From positions 1-64,000 of the forward strand of contig JAFZVZ010000026.1 in the NCBI GenBank assembly GCA_017617545.1: 64,000 nucleotides of DNA, in the 5' to 3' direction. The stretch comes from Lachnospiraceae bacterium. GTDB taxonomy: Bacteria > Bacillota > Clostridia > Lachnospirales > Lachnospiraceae. The notes beneath the pieces are model-generated. The model ran no database searches, had not been told where the DNA came from, and worked only from the letters and a program-made list of their open reading frames with translations. The first letter of the stretch is position 1; the number at the start of each line of letters is the position of its first letter. Below are positions 17,473 through 28,890 of this stretch, piece by piece. A program made the translations under genes and the position numbers.

Positions 17473-18187
17473 CCCCGCCACCTCCGATCTCCGGCACCGG
17501 GAACCACAGCGCTCCCAATGCGGCCGCTAAGACGGCGCAGATGATGATGGCAAAGCCGGACGGTATTTTGGAAAATATCGGTGCGAAATACAGCGCGCAG
17601 CTGACGGCTGCCGCCAGCTCAACCACGACAAGCACTCCCCTCTCCGCCTTGGCCTTCGGCAGGACGATGGCGATGAACATGCCGTAGATCGCGAGCGTCA
17701 TGACATCCGTCACCGACGCCGGCAGTATCCCGCCGAACAGCGCTCCCGCGAGCGTTCCGAGCGACCATCCGAAATACGGAAGTGTCATCAGCCCTAAGAA
17801 GAACCACGACGACACCGGCGTAGGCCGGTTTACGGCCACCGCGTAGATCTCATCGGTGATGCCGAACCCGAGCGTCGCCCGCTTCACGCCCGTAAAATCA
17901 TCGTCCGTATTTTGCGAAAGCGAGATGCCCATCAGCGAGTACCGCAGGTTGATCACCAGCTGGGAAAGCGCAAGCTCCGCGATCGAACCGCCCGCGGCGA
18001 TCGTGCGCACGCCGGCGACCTGCCCCGCGCTCGTGAGGTTCGTCATCGAGATCAGCACCGACTCCCACCAGCGAAACCCGAGCGAAGCGCCGAGGATGCC
18101 GAACGTAAACGAGACAAAGAAATATCCGCAGGCAATCGGAATTCCCTGTTTCACACCGTCCCACCATTCTGACCTTCGGTTCACCAC
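17465..18187 (-). CDS. azlC: AzlC family branched-chain amino acid permease
   Basis: A 240-residue integral membrane protein, the large subunit of the AzlCD exporter. The N-terminal GVKQGIPIACGYFFVSFTFGILG block and the TNLTSAGQVAGVR segment are typical of AzlC, followed by about five more hydrophobic helices. The start is taken as GTG 18187; the next codon is also GTG and the upstream Shine-Dalgarno (AGGG) is weak, so the exact start is uncertain. It overlaps azlD at its 3' end. No Lrp/AzlB regulator is adjacent. Confidence 0.85.
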   Translation of the reverse strand: MVNRRSEWWDGVKQGIPIACGYFFVSFTFGILGASLGFRWWESVLISMTNLTSAGQVAGVRTIAAGGSIAELALSQLVINLRYSLMGISLSQNTDDDFTGVKRATLGFGITDEIYAVAVNRPTPVSSWFFLGLMTLPYFGWSLGTLAGALFGGILPASVTDVMTLAIYGMFIAIVLPKAKAERGVLVVVELAAAVSCALYFAPIFSKIPSGFAIIICAVLAAALGALWFPVPEIGGGGDA

Positions 18188-18317
18188 AACAACCCTGCCT
18201 CTCGCTACAAAGGGGCTGCCTCAGGCAGCCCCGTCGTATTTTTCTTCACTGAAGAATTGCAACAAGCCTGCACATAAGCATGATCAAATCCCGCATTCTC
18301 ATCACAATCCCAAACAA
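18188..18317 (-). terminator. Spacer with GC-rich hairpin after asnA
   Basis: GGGGCTGCC (18212-18220) pairs with GGCAGCCCC (18224-18232) across a three-base loop. On the minus strand only three T follow; on the plus strand a TATTTTTC follows at some distance. It probably ends the asnA transcript before azlC. Confidence 0.55.
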
Positions 18318-19328
18318 TTACAAAAGCTCCACGCCGCGCGAAGCCGCATACGAAACGACCTCATCCGGCCATACGGAAACCTGTACTTCCCCGATGTGCG
18401 CCTTGCGCAGGAAAAACATACAGATACGCGACTGACCGATACCGCCGCCGACCGTGTACGGAAGCTTACCCTCCAGAAGAGCCTTCTGGAAATCCAGCTC
18501 CGCGCGCTCCGGGCACCCCGCCTTATCGAGCTGGCTCTTCAGGGAAACCTCGTCAACACGGATACCCATTGAGGAAAGCTCAAGCGCGATGTCGTCTACC
18601 GGATAGTACACAAGGATATCGCCGTTCAGCTGCCAGTCATCGTAGTCCGGCGCGCGACCGTCGTGCTTCTCTCCGTTGGTGAGAAGGTCGCCGATCTGCA
18701 TGATGAACACTGCCCCGTACTCCTTCACCGCGAGGTACTCACGCTCCTTCACGGGCTTGTCCGGATACAGGTCCAGAAGCTCCTGCGAGGTGATGAACGT
18801 GATCTCCTCAGGCAGGATGCACTGTACGTAATCGTACTGGTTTGCGATGTATTTCTCCGTCACGCGAAGCGCCTCGTAGACCTCCTTCACGGTCTTGCGA
18901 AGCATCGCCTCCGTGCGCTGCTCCTTCGTGATGACCTTCTCCCAGTCCCACTGGTCCACGAAGATCGAGTGGATGTTGTCCGTGTCCTCGTCCCTGCGGA
19001 TCGCGTTCATGTCGGTGTACAGGCCTTCGCCGACCTTGAAGCCGTATTTGGCAAGCGCCATGCGCTTCCATTTTGCGAGCGAATGAACGATCTCGACCTG
19101 AGCCTCGTCGCGCTCCTTGATCCCGAACACAACCGGACGCTCAACACCGTTGAGGTTATCGTTCAGACCCGACTCCGGCGTTACAAACAGAGGAGCCGTC
19201 ACGCGGTGCAGGTTGAGCTGCGTCGCGAGTTCTCTCTGAAAATAGTCCTTCACCTTCTTGATGGCAATCTGGGTTTCCTTGTTGGAAAGAGCTGCCTTGT
19301 ACCCTTCCGGGATATAACACTTGTCCAT
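18318..19328 (-). CDS. asnA: Aspartate-ammonia ligase
   Basis: Makes asparagine from aspartate, ammonia and ATP in the cytoplasm. Its 336 residues match AsnA, a class II aminoacyl-tRNA-synthetase-like enzyme: NLHRVTAPLFV near residue 40, the block FGIKERDEAQVEIVHSLAKW, YTDMNAIRRDE, HSIFVDQWDWEKVI and the C-terminal GGGIGQSRICMFFLRKAHIGEVQ. The length is normal. AAGGTGG precedes the ATG at 19328. It lies 12 bases downstream of the DUF1846 gene and is probably part of the same transcript. Confidence 0.95.
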   Translation of the reverse strand: MDKCYIPEGYKAALSNKETQIAIKKVKDYFQRELATQLNLHRVTAPLFVTPESGLNDNLNGVERPVVFGIKERDEAQVEIVHSLAKWKRMALAKYGFKVGEGLYTDMNAIRRDEDTDNIHSIFVDQWDWEKVITKEQRTEAMLRKTVKEVYEALRVTEKYIANQYDYVQCILPEEITFITSQELLDLYPDKPVKEREYLAVKEYGAVFIMQIGDLLTNGEKHDGRAPDYDDWQLNGDILVYYPVDDIALELSSMGIRVDEVSLKSQLDKAGCPERAELDFQKALLEGKLPYTVGGGIGQSRICMFFLRKAHIGEVQVSVWPDEVVSYAASRGVELL

Positions 19329-19340
19329 GGTAATACCACC

Positions 19341-20825
19341 TTAATGATAGAGTTTCTTGGTTTCGTACACCGGCTCGCTCGTCAGGTGCGTGCCGAGCTT
19401 GCGGAACACGCCCTCGTCGACGGAGGAGAGGATGACGGTGCTGTGCACTTCGCAGTCCTTAAGGTTCTCAAGCTGCTGCATCGCGAGCTCCGCGCGGTCG
19501 TCCTGCGTAGCGCAGACGGAAAGCGCGATGAGCACCTCGTCCGTGTGCAGACGCGGGTTGCGGTTGCCGAGATGATTGATCTTGAGGTCCTGGATCGGCT
19601 CGATCAGCGTCGGCGACAGAAGGTCGACGGCATCGTCGATGCCGGCCAGCGTCTTCAGGGCATTCAGCAGTGCTGCCGAGGAAGATCCGAGCAGCGCCGA
19701 AGTCTTGCCCGTAACGATACGGCCGTCATTGAGCTCAATGGCAACGGCGGGAGCACCGCCGGTCTCTTCGGATTTGCGCTTCGCTGCTGCAACGACCTTG
19801 CGGTCCGCGGGGCTGATGCCTGCCTTCTCCATCAGGAGTTCCAGCTTCGCCTCCGCCTCAGCCGTGGCGCGCGCCTTGCGGCGGTCGCACATGGTCGCGT
19901 AGTAGCGGCGGATGATCTCCTCCTTGGAGGCTGCGCGGGTAGCCTCATCGTCGATGATGCAGTTGCCCGCCATATTCACGCCCATATCGGTCGGTGACTT
20001 GTACGGCGACGAACCGTAGATGCGCTCGAACATCGCGTTCAGCACGGGGAAGATCTCGACGTCACGGTTGTAGTTGACCGTGGACACGCCGTAGGCTTCC
20101 AGGTGGAACGGATCGATCATATTCACATCGTTGAGGTCTGCCGTGGCAGCCTCATACGCGAGATTGACAGGATGTGCCAGGGGAAGGTTCCAGATCGGGA
20201 ACGTCTCGAACTTGGCGTAGCCGGCGCGGATGCCGCGCTTGTGCTCATGGTAGAGCTGTGAGAGGCACGTAGCCATCTTGCCGCTGCCCGGTCCCGGAGC
20301 CGTGACGACAACGAGCGGACGGCTCGTCTCAATGTACTCGTTGCGTCCGAGTCCCTCATCGCTCACGATCTTCGAAACATTGACGGGATAGCCCTCAATG
20401 CGATAGTGACGATATACATTTAAGCCCAGGTCACGGAGCTTCTTCTCGTAGTTGAGAACACTGCTCTGCGCGGTGTACTGCGTCAGCACGACGCTGCGCA
20501 CCAGAAGGCCGTAGCCGCGGAACGCGTCGATGAGGCGGAGCACGTCGAGATCGTACGTGATACTCAGGTCCGCGCGCACCTTGTTGTTGACGATGTCGTT
20601 CGCGTTGATCGCGATCACGATCTCCGCATCGTCCTTGATCTGCGCGAGCATGCGGATCTTACTGTCGGGCTGGAAGCCCGGCAATACGCGGGATGCGTGG
20701 AAGTCGTCGAACAGCTTGCCGCCGAACTCCAGATACAGCTTGCCGCCGAATTTGCCGATGCGCTCCTTGATGTGCGCTGACTGCATCTCCAGATACTTGT
20801 TGTTGTCAAATCCGAGTCGTTTCAT
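19341..20825 (-). CDS. DUF1846 (UPF0371) family protein
   Basis: A 494-residue cytoplasmic protein of the DUF1846 family, common in Firmicutes, whose reaction is not established. The N terminus [19 protein letters not shown] and the phosphate-loop-like [22 protein letters not shown] are characteristic. I chose ATG 20825 (GAGG eight bases upstream); the longer frame to 20882 overlaps the upstream HD-GYP gene. It sits between the HD-GYP gene (10-base gap) and asnA (12-base gap), so the three are likely co-transcribed. Confidence 0.85.
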   Translation of the reverse strand: MKRLGFDNNKYLEMQSAHIKERIGKFGGKLYLEFGGKLFDDFHASRVLPGFQPDSKIRMLAQIKDDAEIVIAINANDIVNNKVRADLSITYDLDVLRLIDAFRGYGLLVRSVVLTQYTAQSSVLNYEKKLRDLGLNVYRHYRIEGYPVNVSKIVSDEGLGRNEYIETSRPLVVVTAPGPGSGKMATCLSQLYHEHKRGIRAGYAKFETFPIWNLPLAHPVNLAYEAATADLNDVNMIDPFHLEAYGVSTVNYNRDVEIFPVLNAMFERIYGSSPYKSPTDMGVNMAGNCIIDDEATRAASKEEIIRRYYATMCDRRKARATAEAEAKLELLMEKAGISPADRKVVAAAKRKSEETGGAPAVAIELNDGRIVTGKTSALLGSSSAALLNALKTLAGIDDAVDLLSPTLIEPIQDLKINHLGNRNPRLHTDEVLIALSVCATQDDRAELAMQQLENLKDCEVHSTVILSSVDEGVFRKLGTHLTSEPVYETKKLYH

Positions 20826-20835
20826 GCCTATATCC

Positions 20836-22065
20836 TCACTCTTCTTTCTCCTTGCGGCTCTCCTCAAGGAGGAACTCTTCAATCTCCGACCGCAGCTTCA
20901 CTACGGTATCCACGATACAAGGCTCAAAATGCTTTCCCTTTTCCTTGACGAGCTCGTACAGCACCTCGTCGAGATCCATGCTCTTCTTGTACACGCGCTC
21001 CGACAGCATTGCGTCGAGCGTGTCCGCGATCGCCATGATTCTCGCGGGAAGCGGGATCTGCGTGCCTCGCAGTCCTTCCGGGTATCCGGTGCCGTCCCAG
21101 CGCTCGTGGTGGCTCAGGGTGATCTCCTGCGCGCACTTGAGCAGGCGCTTGTCGGGCAGCTCGGAAAGATTTTCCGTGATCAGACGATACCCCTCGCGGG
21201 TATGGTTCTTGATGATCTCATATTCCTCATCCGTCAGCTCGCTGTCCTTCAGAAGGACCGCATCGGGAATGGCAATCTTACCGACGTCGTGGAGCGGCGC
21301 CGCCGTCTCCATGTAACTGATGGCCTTGGCGGAGAGCTCCGACTGGTAGTATCCGCGGTGATACATGCCGAGCGCGATCATACGCACATACGCCTGCGTG
21401 CGGCGCACGTGGTGACCGGTGCTCTGGTCGCGGAACTCCAGGAAATTAGCAAATCCGGAGATCAGCTGCAGCTGCATGTCCTGCATCTGCCGGTTGCTCT
21501 TATGTAACAGATTCAAACTCGATTCGGTCTTGCCGACCAGCGCGATCAGCACGATGGCCAGGAGCACATACTCCCATGTGAAACCGAATCCGAAGACGCT
21601 GTACCACTCCTCCGAGGTGAGGGAATCGTACGCGTAGGTTGTCTCATTGTCCGCGCGCAGGAACATCGTTCCCATCATGATCAGGTAACAGAACCCTGTG
21701 ATGTGCAGCGTGAACCGCTTGCGGTAATACAGGCACGACAGCGCCGGCATCAACGCGTAACTGATGTACACCAGGATGCCCGGCTTCGTCGCCATGTAGC
21801 ACACGCCCGCGTGCATTCCGAGAAGAATCAGATACTTCAGCAGCCATTGAAACCGTTCCGTGTGCTGCAGGGCTCTTCCGAAAATGTACAGCACAAGCAC
21901 GATGGCGGAGAAGAAAAAGCACTCCAGATAGTTGAACTCCTGGTTGATCCCCCAGATGCGCAAAAGCGCGAGAAACGGGCCGACAAACAAAAGCACAAGC
22001 GCGCATCGCAGCAGAATGGCGTTGACCTCAACCTCATTGCGCTGGTAATAGTATTCGCTCTCCAT
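20836..22065 (-). CDS. Membrane HD-GYP domain protein, probable c-di-GMP phosphodiesterase
   Basis: A 409-residue protein. About six N-terminal transmembrane helices (residues 15-190) are followed by a full HD-GYP domain with the outer His ([12 protein letters not shown]), [13 protein letters not shown], the HTREGYRLI helix, the diagnostic [16 protein letters not shown], and [15 protein letters not shown]. All metal and GYP residues are present, so hydrolysis of cyclic di-GMP to GMP or pGpG is likely. It forms a potential balance with the GGDEF cyclase at 4415-5494. It lies 11 bases from the trpS stop and is probably read from the trpS promoter. Confidence 0.9.
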   Translation of the reverse strand: MESEYYYQRNEVEVNAILLRCALVLLFVGPFLALLRIWGINQEFNYLECFFFSAIVLVLYIFGRALQHTERFQWLLKYLILLGMHAGVCYMATKPGILVYISYALMPALSCLYYRKRFTLHITGFCYLIMMGTMFLRADNETTYAYDSLTSEEWYSVFGFGFTWEYVLLAIVLIALVGKTESSLNLLHKSNRQMQDMQLQLISGFANFLEFRDQSTGHHVRRTQAYVRMIALGMYHRGYYQSELSAKAISYMETAAPLHDVGKIAIPDAVLLKDSELTDEEYEIIKNHTREGYRLITENLSELPDKRLLKCAQEITLSHHERWDGTGYPEGLRGTQIPLPARIMAIADTLDAMLSERVYKKSMDLDEVLYELVKEKGKHFEPCIVDTVVKLRSEIEEFLLEESRKEKEE

Positions 22066-22076
22066 GCTGACCTCCG

Positions 22077-23195
<1,119 letters not shown>

Positions 23196-23214
23196 TTAAT
23201 AATCATAGCAATAT

Positions 23215-23246
23215 CGCGCCCGAAAGTCAATCCGCTTTCGGGCGCG
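23215..23246 (-). terminator. Terminator after deoD
   Basis: CGCGCCCGAAAG (23215-23226) pairs perfectly with CTTTCGGGCGCG (23235-23246). A very stable stem 60 bases past the deoD stop, though the T-run is poor. Confidence 0.7.
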
Positions 23247-23307
23247 AAGATTACAAAAATGATCTCAGGTTTTTGTGGATTGTTCCGATCCGCCGTACGG
23301 CTCCGGG

Positions 23308-24051
23308 TCAATCCACCTTCTTGGCTACCGTCAGAGCCAGCTTCATCATCTCGGTGAAGGACGTCTGCCGCTCCTCCGCGGGCAGGCTCTCGCCGGTGAT
23401 CAGGTGATCGGAGATCGTGCAGATCGCGAGCGCCTTCTTGCCTGCGCGCGCCGCGTTCATGAAGAGCCCCGCGGCCTCCATCTCAACACAGAGCACACCC
23501 ATCTTGCTCCATGCCGCTCTGGGCTGCTCGGCATCGGTGAACGCCTCCGGATCCCCGTAGAAGATATCGCTCGAGAACAGGTTGCCCACATGGTAGCTCA
23601 ACTGCTGTTCCTTTGCCGTTTCTACTGCTGTAGAAAGCAGTCCGAAATCACTGATCGCCGAGTACGTTCCCGGCAGGTTGAACTGTCTCACATAATTGGT
23701 GTCGTAGCACGCGCCCTGCGCGATCACGATGTCGCGCACCTTCACCTTCGGGCTGTACGCGCCCGCCGAACCGATGCGGATGATATTTTCCACATCGAAG
23801 AAGTTGAACAGCTCGTGCGTGTAAATGCCGATGGACGGAATGCCCATGCCGCTGGCCATCACGCTCACGCGCGTTCCCTCGTACGTTCCGGTGTAGCCCT
23901 GGATGCCGCGCACGTTGTTGAACAGCACGGGATTTTCCAAAAACGTCTCCGCGATAAATTTCGCGCGCAGCGGGTCGCCCGGCATCAGCACGGTCTTCGC
24001 GATGTCATCGGGTGTCGCCTTGATATGAGGGGTCGGATAATTTGTTGCCAT
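23308..24051 (-). CDS. deoD: Purine-nucleoside phosphorylase, DeoD type
   Basis: Hexameric trimeric-fold PNP that splits purine (deoxy)nucleosides with phosphate. Its 247 residues begin with the standard TPHI-KATPDDIAKTVLMPGDPLRAKFIAE. They contain GMGIPSIGIYTHEL, RIGSAGAY, the VEMEAAGL nucleoside-binding block and a catalytic Asp in TISDHL. GGAGG precedes the ATG at 24051. It is 13 bases downstream of deoC, forming a deoxynucleoside salvage operon: DeoD releases deoxyribose-1-phosphate and DeoC cleaves the 5-phosphate isomer. A deoB phosphopentomutase is not in the window. Confidence 0.95.
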   Translation of the reverse strand: MATNYPTPHIKATPDDIAKTVLMPGDPLRAKFIAETFLENPVLFNNVRGIQGYTGTYEGTRVSVMASGMGIPSIGIYTHELFNFFDVENIIRIGSAGAYSPKVKVRDIVIAQGACYDTNYVRQFNLPGTYSAISDFGLLSTAVETAKEQQLSYHVGNLFSSDIFYGDPEAFTDAEQPRAAWSKMGVLCVEMEAAGLFMNAARAGKKALAICTISDHLITGESLPAEERQTSFTEMMKLALTVAKKVD

Positions 24052-24064
24052 AGTTGTTCCTCCT

Positions 24065-24751
24065 TTACGAAAAATAACTCAGGTTGCTGTGCTTCTTCTC
24101 GTTCAAAATGGATTTGACCTCGCCCACGACCTTGCTCGTTCCGAGCCGCTCCGCGCCGAGCTCGATGAACTTCTCCGCGTCCTCGATGGAGCGGATGCCG
24201 CCTGCCGCCTTGACCTTCTTGCCCTTGCAGTGAAGCGCCATGAGCTCGACATCGTGGAATGTCGCTCCGCCACCGCCGAAGCCGGTCGAGGTCTTGATGT
24301 AATCCGCCGTCGAGCGCGACACAACGTCGCAGAGCGCGAGTTTCTCAACCTCCGTGAGCTTGCACGTCTCGATGATGACCTTCAGAAGGCGTCCGTCGCA
24401 CGACGTCTTGACCGCGTTGATCTCCGCGAGGACATCGTCATAGCGGCCCTCCTTGACCATTCCGAGGTTCACGACCATGTCGATCTCCGCCGCGCCGTTT
24501 CGAACCGCGTCCGTCGCCTCCGCGCACTTGGTCAGCGTCGTCGCGTAACCGTTCGGGAAACCGATCACCGTGCACACGGGCACGCCGCCCTTCACGTACT
24601 CCACAGCCTTCTTCACGTAGCACGGAGGGATGCACACGCTCGCCGTGTGGAACCGCACGCCGTCGTCGCAGATCGCGCGGATCTCCTCCCATGTCGCCGT
24701 CGTCGACAGCAGTGTGTGGTCGACCTTGTTCAACAAATCCTGAATTTCCAT
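24065..24751 (-). CDS. deoC: Deoxyribose-phosphate aldolase
   Basis: Cleaves 2-deoxyribose-5-phosphate to glyceraldehyde-3-phosphate and acetaldehyde. A 228-residue TIM barrel with the class I aldolase Schiff-base Lys in YIKTSTGFG, a second conserved Lys in KVKAAGGIRS and the phosphate-binding GTSKVV near the C terminus. GGAG lies 9 bases before the ATG at 24751. It is followed closely by deoD; the CE2-type esterase lies 48 bases upstream. Confidence 0.95.
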   Translation of the reverse strand: MEIQDLLNKVDHTLLSTTATWEEIRAICDDGVRFHTASVCIPPCYVKKAVEYVKGGVPVCTVIGFPNGYATTLTKCAEATDAVRNGAAEIDMVVNLGMVKEGRYDDVLAEINAVKTSCDGRLLKVIIETCKLTEVEKLALCDVVSRSTADYIKTSTGFGGGGATFHDVELMALHCKGKKVKAAGGIRSIEDAEKFIELGAERLGTSKVVGEVKSILNEKKHSNLSYFS

Positions 24752-24799
24752 CTTCTCACGCTCCTTTTCCTATTCTTCAGGCCCCTTGGGCGCCTCATT

Positions 24800-25852
24800 T
24801 CAAAAAATGTTCTCGCGCATGTACGCGATCAGCTTGTCCGCCGCCTTCCGGTGCGTGACCGCGCTCGGATGCCAGTCAACCGCGGCTCCGTCCTTCTCCA
24901 TGTTCTGCGGCGTGAAGATCATCGTGCGCACATCCGCGTCACCGCTCTCCTCCACGTACTCCGCTACGGCCGTCTCCATCGCGCCGTTTAAGCGGTCATC
25001 CATGATGCCGAGCGTGCACAGGATCACCGCGATCGGGTTGCACGCCCGCACGTCCGCGAGAAATCTCTTGTACTCCTCGATATACGCGCGATGCCGCTCC
25101 GGTACATCCCTGCAGTAGCTCGCGTCGTTCGTGCCCAGGTTGATCACGACTACATCTGCGGAAAATGCCCCGAAATCCCACGTGACCTCCGACGGCTCCA
25201 CGCGGTCCGCGAAGCGTCCGTAGGAGTTACCCATCGTCTTGTAGTAGTCCGGCACAAGGCACTCGGTCCTCGGAACCTCAAGCTCCGTGTAGCCGGAAAT
25301 GATGCCGTAGCCGCTGAACGAGACGAGGCTGTAATCGACGTCCAGATCCTGTGCCGTGAGGTATGCGTACGCCTTCGTCGCGTCCTCGTTGGAGGTGCTG
25401 TACAGATCGCCGAGCACTCCGTCCACGCCGTAGCCGCAGGTGATGGAATCGCCCACAAACTCCACGCGGAACACCTTCTCCTCCGTCGGTTCGGGCTTCG
25501 TGTCGCACGTGACCGACGCGATCCCAAGCGTTGAGTCCGCGCACTCCGAGAGTTTCAGCACGCGCACCGTGCCTACCTCGGTCGCGCCGTCCGCGGCCTT
25601 CACCGTGTGCACCGCCTCTCTGTCCGCGGGCATCGTCGCGCTCACGACGCGCTCTCCGTTCACCTCGATCGCGTACCGCGGGCTGTGCACCGCATCCCCG
25701 CTCATCGCGTCGCCGACAAGGCGGATCGTGCATTCCGCGTCGCGGCAGATCCACTCCGCGCCCGACGCCGAGAAGCTCAGCCACAGCGTGCCGTCGATAT
25801 CATATGTTCTGCCCAGCCGCTTGGCTGAGCCGTCCGTCAAACTCCATTCCAT
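24800..25852 (-). CDS. CE2-type carbohydrate esterase
   Basis: A 350-residue protein resembling carbohydrate esterase family 2 (acetyl-xylan and gluco/mannan deacetylases). An N-terminal jelly-roll region (about 1-130, YDIDGTLWLSFSASGAEW) precedes an SGNH domain. The nucleophile Ser is in EFVGDSITCGYG, the Asn block is INLGTNDASY, and the His is in DWHPSAVTHRKAA. No signal peptide, so it would act on imported oligosaccharides or be exported another way. ATG 25852 is used; the Shine-Dalgarno site is weak. It sits between deoC and the decarboxylase gene without an obvious functional link, but adds a third SGNH-type esterase to the window. Confidence 0.8.
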   Translation of the reverse strand: MEWSLTDGSAKRLGRTYDIDGTLWLSFSASGAEWICRDAECTIRLVGDAMSGDAVHSPRYAIEVNGERVVSATMPADREAVHTVKAADGATEVGTVRVLKLSECADSTLGIASVTCDTKPEPTEEKVFRVEFVGDSITCGYGVDGVLGDLYSTSNEDATKAYAYLTAQDLDVDYSLVSFSGYGIISGYTELEVPRTECLVPDYYKTMGNSYGRFADRVEPSEVTWDFGAFSADVVVINLGTNDASYCRDVPERHRAYIEEYKRFLADVRACNPIAVILCTLGIMDDRLNGAMETAVAEYVEESGDADVRTMIFTPQNMEKDGAAVDWHPSAVTHRKAADKLIAYMRENIF

Positions 25853-25878
25853 GTCCGTCTTCTTATCCTCTCGATATG

Positions 25879-27342
25879 TTACTTTCTTCTAAACAGCGCC
25901 ACCGGCTCCTTCACCACGCGCACGCGCCCTGTCACGAAACGCACCGCGTCCTCACCGAGCACCTCGCCGCACATGTAAACCGGCACGCACGGAGGCATGT
26001 GAACAAGCGGCTCCGCCAGCACGCGCCCGACGCACTGCGAAGCGTCCACATACTCGCTCTCCGCGAGGATGGCCTCCGCCGGCGTCAGAACCTGAACCGG
26101 CACGGGGATGCGCTCATCCGCCGATGAAGCCTGCTCCTCCGATGCCTCGCCGTTCTGCTCCTCAGACTCATCCTTCTTCTCCTCGTCGCTTCTCTCCTTG
26201 GCGATCTGCGCAAGCACGCTGCCGACCAGGGCAAACTCGCCCTCCGTGGTCTGCGTGCTGAACATCATCACGACGTGCCTGCGATCGTGGTACTCGACGA
26301 AGATGCCGAATTTGCCGAGCATTTCCGCTAACATGTCTCCATCGGAAAATGCGCCTTCCTCGTCCTCATCGCCGTACTCCGTCACATCGCCCACGACGAG
26401 CGTGATCTTCCACGGCTCCGTTCCCACCATGCGGTATCCCGCCTTCGCAAGGTCCTCCTTGAGCTGCGCCACACGGGACGCCGTCCGCTCGAAGAGGGCT
26501 TCATTTTCCTCGATATAGGCATTGCAAAGGTCGAGAGACTGCAGGATCAGATAGGACGGGCTCGTGGTGGCAAAAAGAGCCATCGCGCGGCCCGCGATCT
26601 CCGTCAGATAATGGTTGTCGCGGCTGATGTGAAGATACGCGCCGCCGGTCAGCACCGGGAGCGTCTTGTGAGCGGAATCGCAGCACAGATCCGCGCCGAG
26701 GTTCATTGGGTGAGCGGACTCCGCAAGAAAACGAAGATACGCGCCGTGCGCGTTGTCAACGGCAAGAAAACAGCCGTGACTGTGGCACACCTCGGCAAGC
26801 GCGGCGATGTCCGCGCGGTTTCCGAGATAGTCCGGGCTTGTGATGTAGACGGCCGAGGGCATGCGCCCCTCCTCGCGCAGACGGTCGATCATGACCGCCA
26901 GCTCATCGCCGCTGACCTCGCACGTTTCGTAAGCAAACGGCTTTCCGTCGCACGCCGCCTTCGGCATGATCCAGTCCACCTCAACGTCCAACAGAGCGAT
27001 CGCGTCCAAAAAGGACCGATGCACGTTGCGCGCTGCAAGGATGCGCGGGGTGACCCCGCGGTGGAGCGCCGTCATTTTCAGAAGAAAGACCATCGCGCGC
27101 ACGCACAGTGACGACCCCTCGGTCGAGTAGAGCGTGCGGCAGCCGAACAATGAACCCGCGTTGGCCTCGCTCTCGGCGATGATGCCGCAGGCCTGCGAGA
27201 GCACGTCCGCTCCGTCGATCTCCGTGATGTCAAAAGGTTCAACGCCCAAAGGCCCGGGCACTCCCTTGTGGCCGGGCATATGAAGCCGCACCGCGTCGCT
27301 TTCGCGGTAGGCCTCTACAAAATCATAAATCGGTGTGTTCAT
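25879..27342 (-). CDS. Orn/Lys/Arg decarboxylase family protein
   Basis: A 487-residue PLP enzyme of the short Gram-positive (SpeA/YaaO-like) type. The N-terminal VRLHMPGHKG and FDITEIDGADVL blocks, the PLP aspartate region AVDNAHGAYL and the Schiff-base lysine in CCDSAHKTLPVLTGGAYLH are all present. It decarboxylates arginine, lysine or ornithine to the polyamine precursor; the sequence does not decide which. A Glu/Asp/Lys-rich low-complexity stretch (about residues 388-412) interrupts the C-terminal domain and looks like an insertion. AGGGG precedes the ATG at 27342. Confidence 0.85.
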   Translation of the reverse strand: MNTPIYDFVEAYRESDAVRLHMPGHKGVPGPLGVEPFDITEIDGADVLSQACGIIAESEANAGSLFGCRTLYSTEGSSLCVRAMVFLLKMTALHRGVTPRILAARNVHRSFLDAIALLDVEVDWIMPKAACDGKPFAYETCEVSGDELAVMIDRLREEGRMPSAVYITSPDYLGNRADIAALAEVCHSHGCFLAVDNAHGAYLRFLAESAHPMNLGADLCCDSAHKTLPVLTGGAYLHISRDNHYLTEIAGRAMALFATTSPSYLILQSLDLCNAYIEENEALFERTASRVAQLKEDLAKAGYRMVGTEPWKITLVVGDVTEYGDEDEEGAFSDGDMLAEMLGKFGIFVEYHDRRHVVMMFSTQTTEGEFALVGSVLAQIAKERSDEEKKDESEEQNGEASEEQASSADERIPVPVQVLTPAEAILAESEYVDASQCVGRVLAEPLVHMPPCVPVYMCGEVLGEDAVRFVTGRVRVVKEPVALFRRK

Positions 27343-27420
27343 ACTAAACCCCTAACTTCCCCATGCGTACGGCCCGCACCGCCGCAGTATACCATCAGCC
27401 CTCCGGCTTCTCCCCGCCGG

Positions 27421-28806
27421 TTACTCCTCCTCGTCCTCTGCGTCGTCAGCCTCCGCGATCTTCAGCATGATCGCGCACTCCAGACGCTTGCGGAACAGCC
27501 GGCAACCGTACTCGTACACGCCGCGCACCGAGCCGGTCGCGTGATACGCGTTCGCCGCGCATCCTCCGGCACAGTACAGGCGTGCCCAGCAGTCGCGGCA
27601 CTCCTCTCTCGCATATACATTGCAGCTCGCGAAATCATCGCGGACCGCAGTATTATCGACTCCATTCCAGATGTCACCGAGTTTGAACTTCTCCTCGCCC
27701 ACAAACTGGTGACACGGATACAGATCGCCCCACGGCGTGACCGCCATATACTCCGTTCCCGAGCCGCATCCGCTGATTCGCTTGTAGATGCAGGGACCGT
27801 CCTCAAGGTCGATCATGTAGTGGTAGAACGTGAACGGACACCCCTCGCAGCGCCTCTTGTCCATCAATTCGGCGAGCTTCTCATACTGCTCGCACACGAT
27901 CGGAAAATCCTCATCCGTCAAAGCCATCGCGTCCCCCGGCGCGCACACGACGGGCTCCATGCTGAGCTCCGTGAACCCGAGGTCGAGCATCGTCTCGATG
28001 TCCGCGAGGAAATCGGGATTGGCATGCGTGAACGTGCCGCGGATGTAGTAGTTCTTCCCTCCGCGCGCCTCGACGAATTTCTGAAACTTCGGCACGATGA
28101 CGTCCCAGCTGCCCTTGCCCGCGTAATCCTTGCGGAAGCGGTCATGGACCTCCTTTCGGCCGTCAAGGCTTAAGACTACGTTGTGCATCTCACGGTTCGC
28201 GTACTCGATGACCTCGTCATCGACGAGCATGCCGTTGGTCGTCAGCGTGAAGCGGAAATTCTTCCCCTTCTCCTTCTCGATGCTCCTCGCATACCCGACG
28301 ATCTGCTTCACAACATCCCAGTTGAGAAGCGGCTCGCCGCCGAAGAAATCGACCTCGAGATTGCGTCTGGTGCCTGAATTTTCCACGAGAAAATCAATCG
28401 CTCGCTTTCCGGTCTCAAAGCTCATGATCGCGCGCTCGCCGTGGAACCGCCCCTGGCTCGCGAAGCAGTAGGAACAGTTCAGGTTGCAGGTGTGCGCGAC
28501 GTGCAGGCACAGCGCCTTCACGACACCGCTCGTGCGCGCCTTCAGTTCGCCCGCCATCGGCGCGAACGTGTCCTCCGCGAACAGCTGTCCGTCCTCCGCA
28601 AGCTCCGCGATCTCGTCGTAAACCTCGCACAGCTCCTCATACGGCGTGTCCGGGTACTTCGCCCGCATCGACGCAAGCAGCGCCTCGCGCTCCGCGCCCT
28701 GATACTCCGCGATCATGTCGTAAGTCAGATCGTCAACCTCATGGATCGCGCCCGACGCGATATCCATGACAATGTTGTGACCGGCCATTTTATACTGGTG
28801 TATCAC
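27421..28806 (-). CDS. SCIFF-peptide radical SAM maturase
   Basis: A 461-residue radical SAM/SPASM enzyme that installs thioether links in the SCIFF RiPP precursor. The N-terminal precursor-binding region is followed by the radical SAM motif CNLNCSYC, then FFGGEPLLNW and TTNGMLVDDEV. The C-terminal SPASM/auxiliary cluster region is Cys-rich (CEGCPF, GCGSGTEYMAVTPWGDLYPCHQF, CRDCWARLYCAGGCAANAYH). The family role comes from the characterised CteB and Tte1186 enzymes. GTG 28806 has GAGGAG six bases upstream; an ATG seven codons in is the alternative. The precursor gene lies 127 bases upstream on the same strand. Confidence 0.92.
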   Translation of the reverse strand: MIHQYKMAGHNIVMDIASGAIHEVDDLTYDMIAEYQGAEREALLASMRAKYPDTPYEELCEVYDEIAELAEDGQLFAEDTFAPMAGELKARTSGVVKALCLHVAHTCNLNCSYCFASQGRFHGERAIMSFETGKRAIDFLVENSGTRRNLEVDFFGGEPLLNWDVVKQIVGYARSIEKEKGKNFRFTLTTNGMLVDDEVIEYANREMHNVVLSLDGRKEVHDRFRKDYAGKGSWDVIVPKFQKFVEARGGKNYYIRGTFTHANPDFLADIETMLDLGFTELSMEPVVCAPGDAMALTDEDFPIVCEQYEKLAELMDKRRCEGCPFTFYHYMIDLEDGPCIYKRISGCGSGTEYMAVTPWGDLYPCHQFVGEEKFKLGDIWNGVDNTAVRDDFASCNVYAREECRDCWARLYCAGGCAANAYHATGSVRGVYEYGCRLFRKRLECAIMLKIAEADDAEDEEE

Positions 28807-28890
28807 TGGTAACTCCTCTTTATAAGTCTCGAATGCTCCGCACTACTGATTGTCGCCAATCCCCGCCGGCGAGAGTGCTTTTGCTTATCG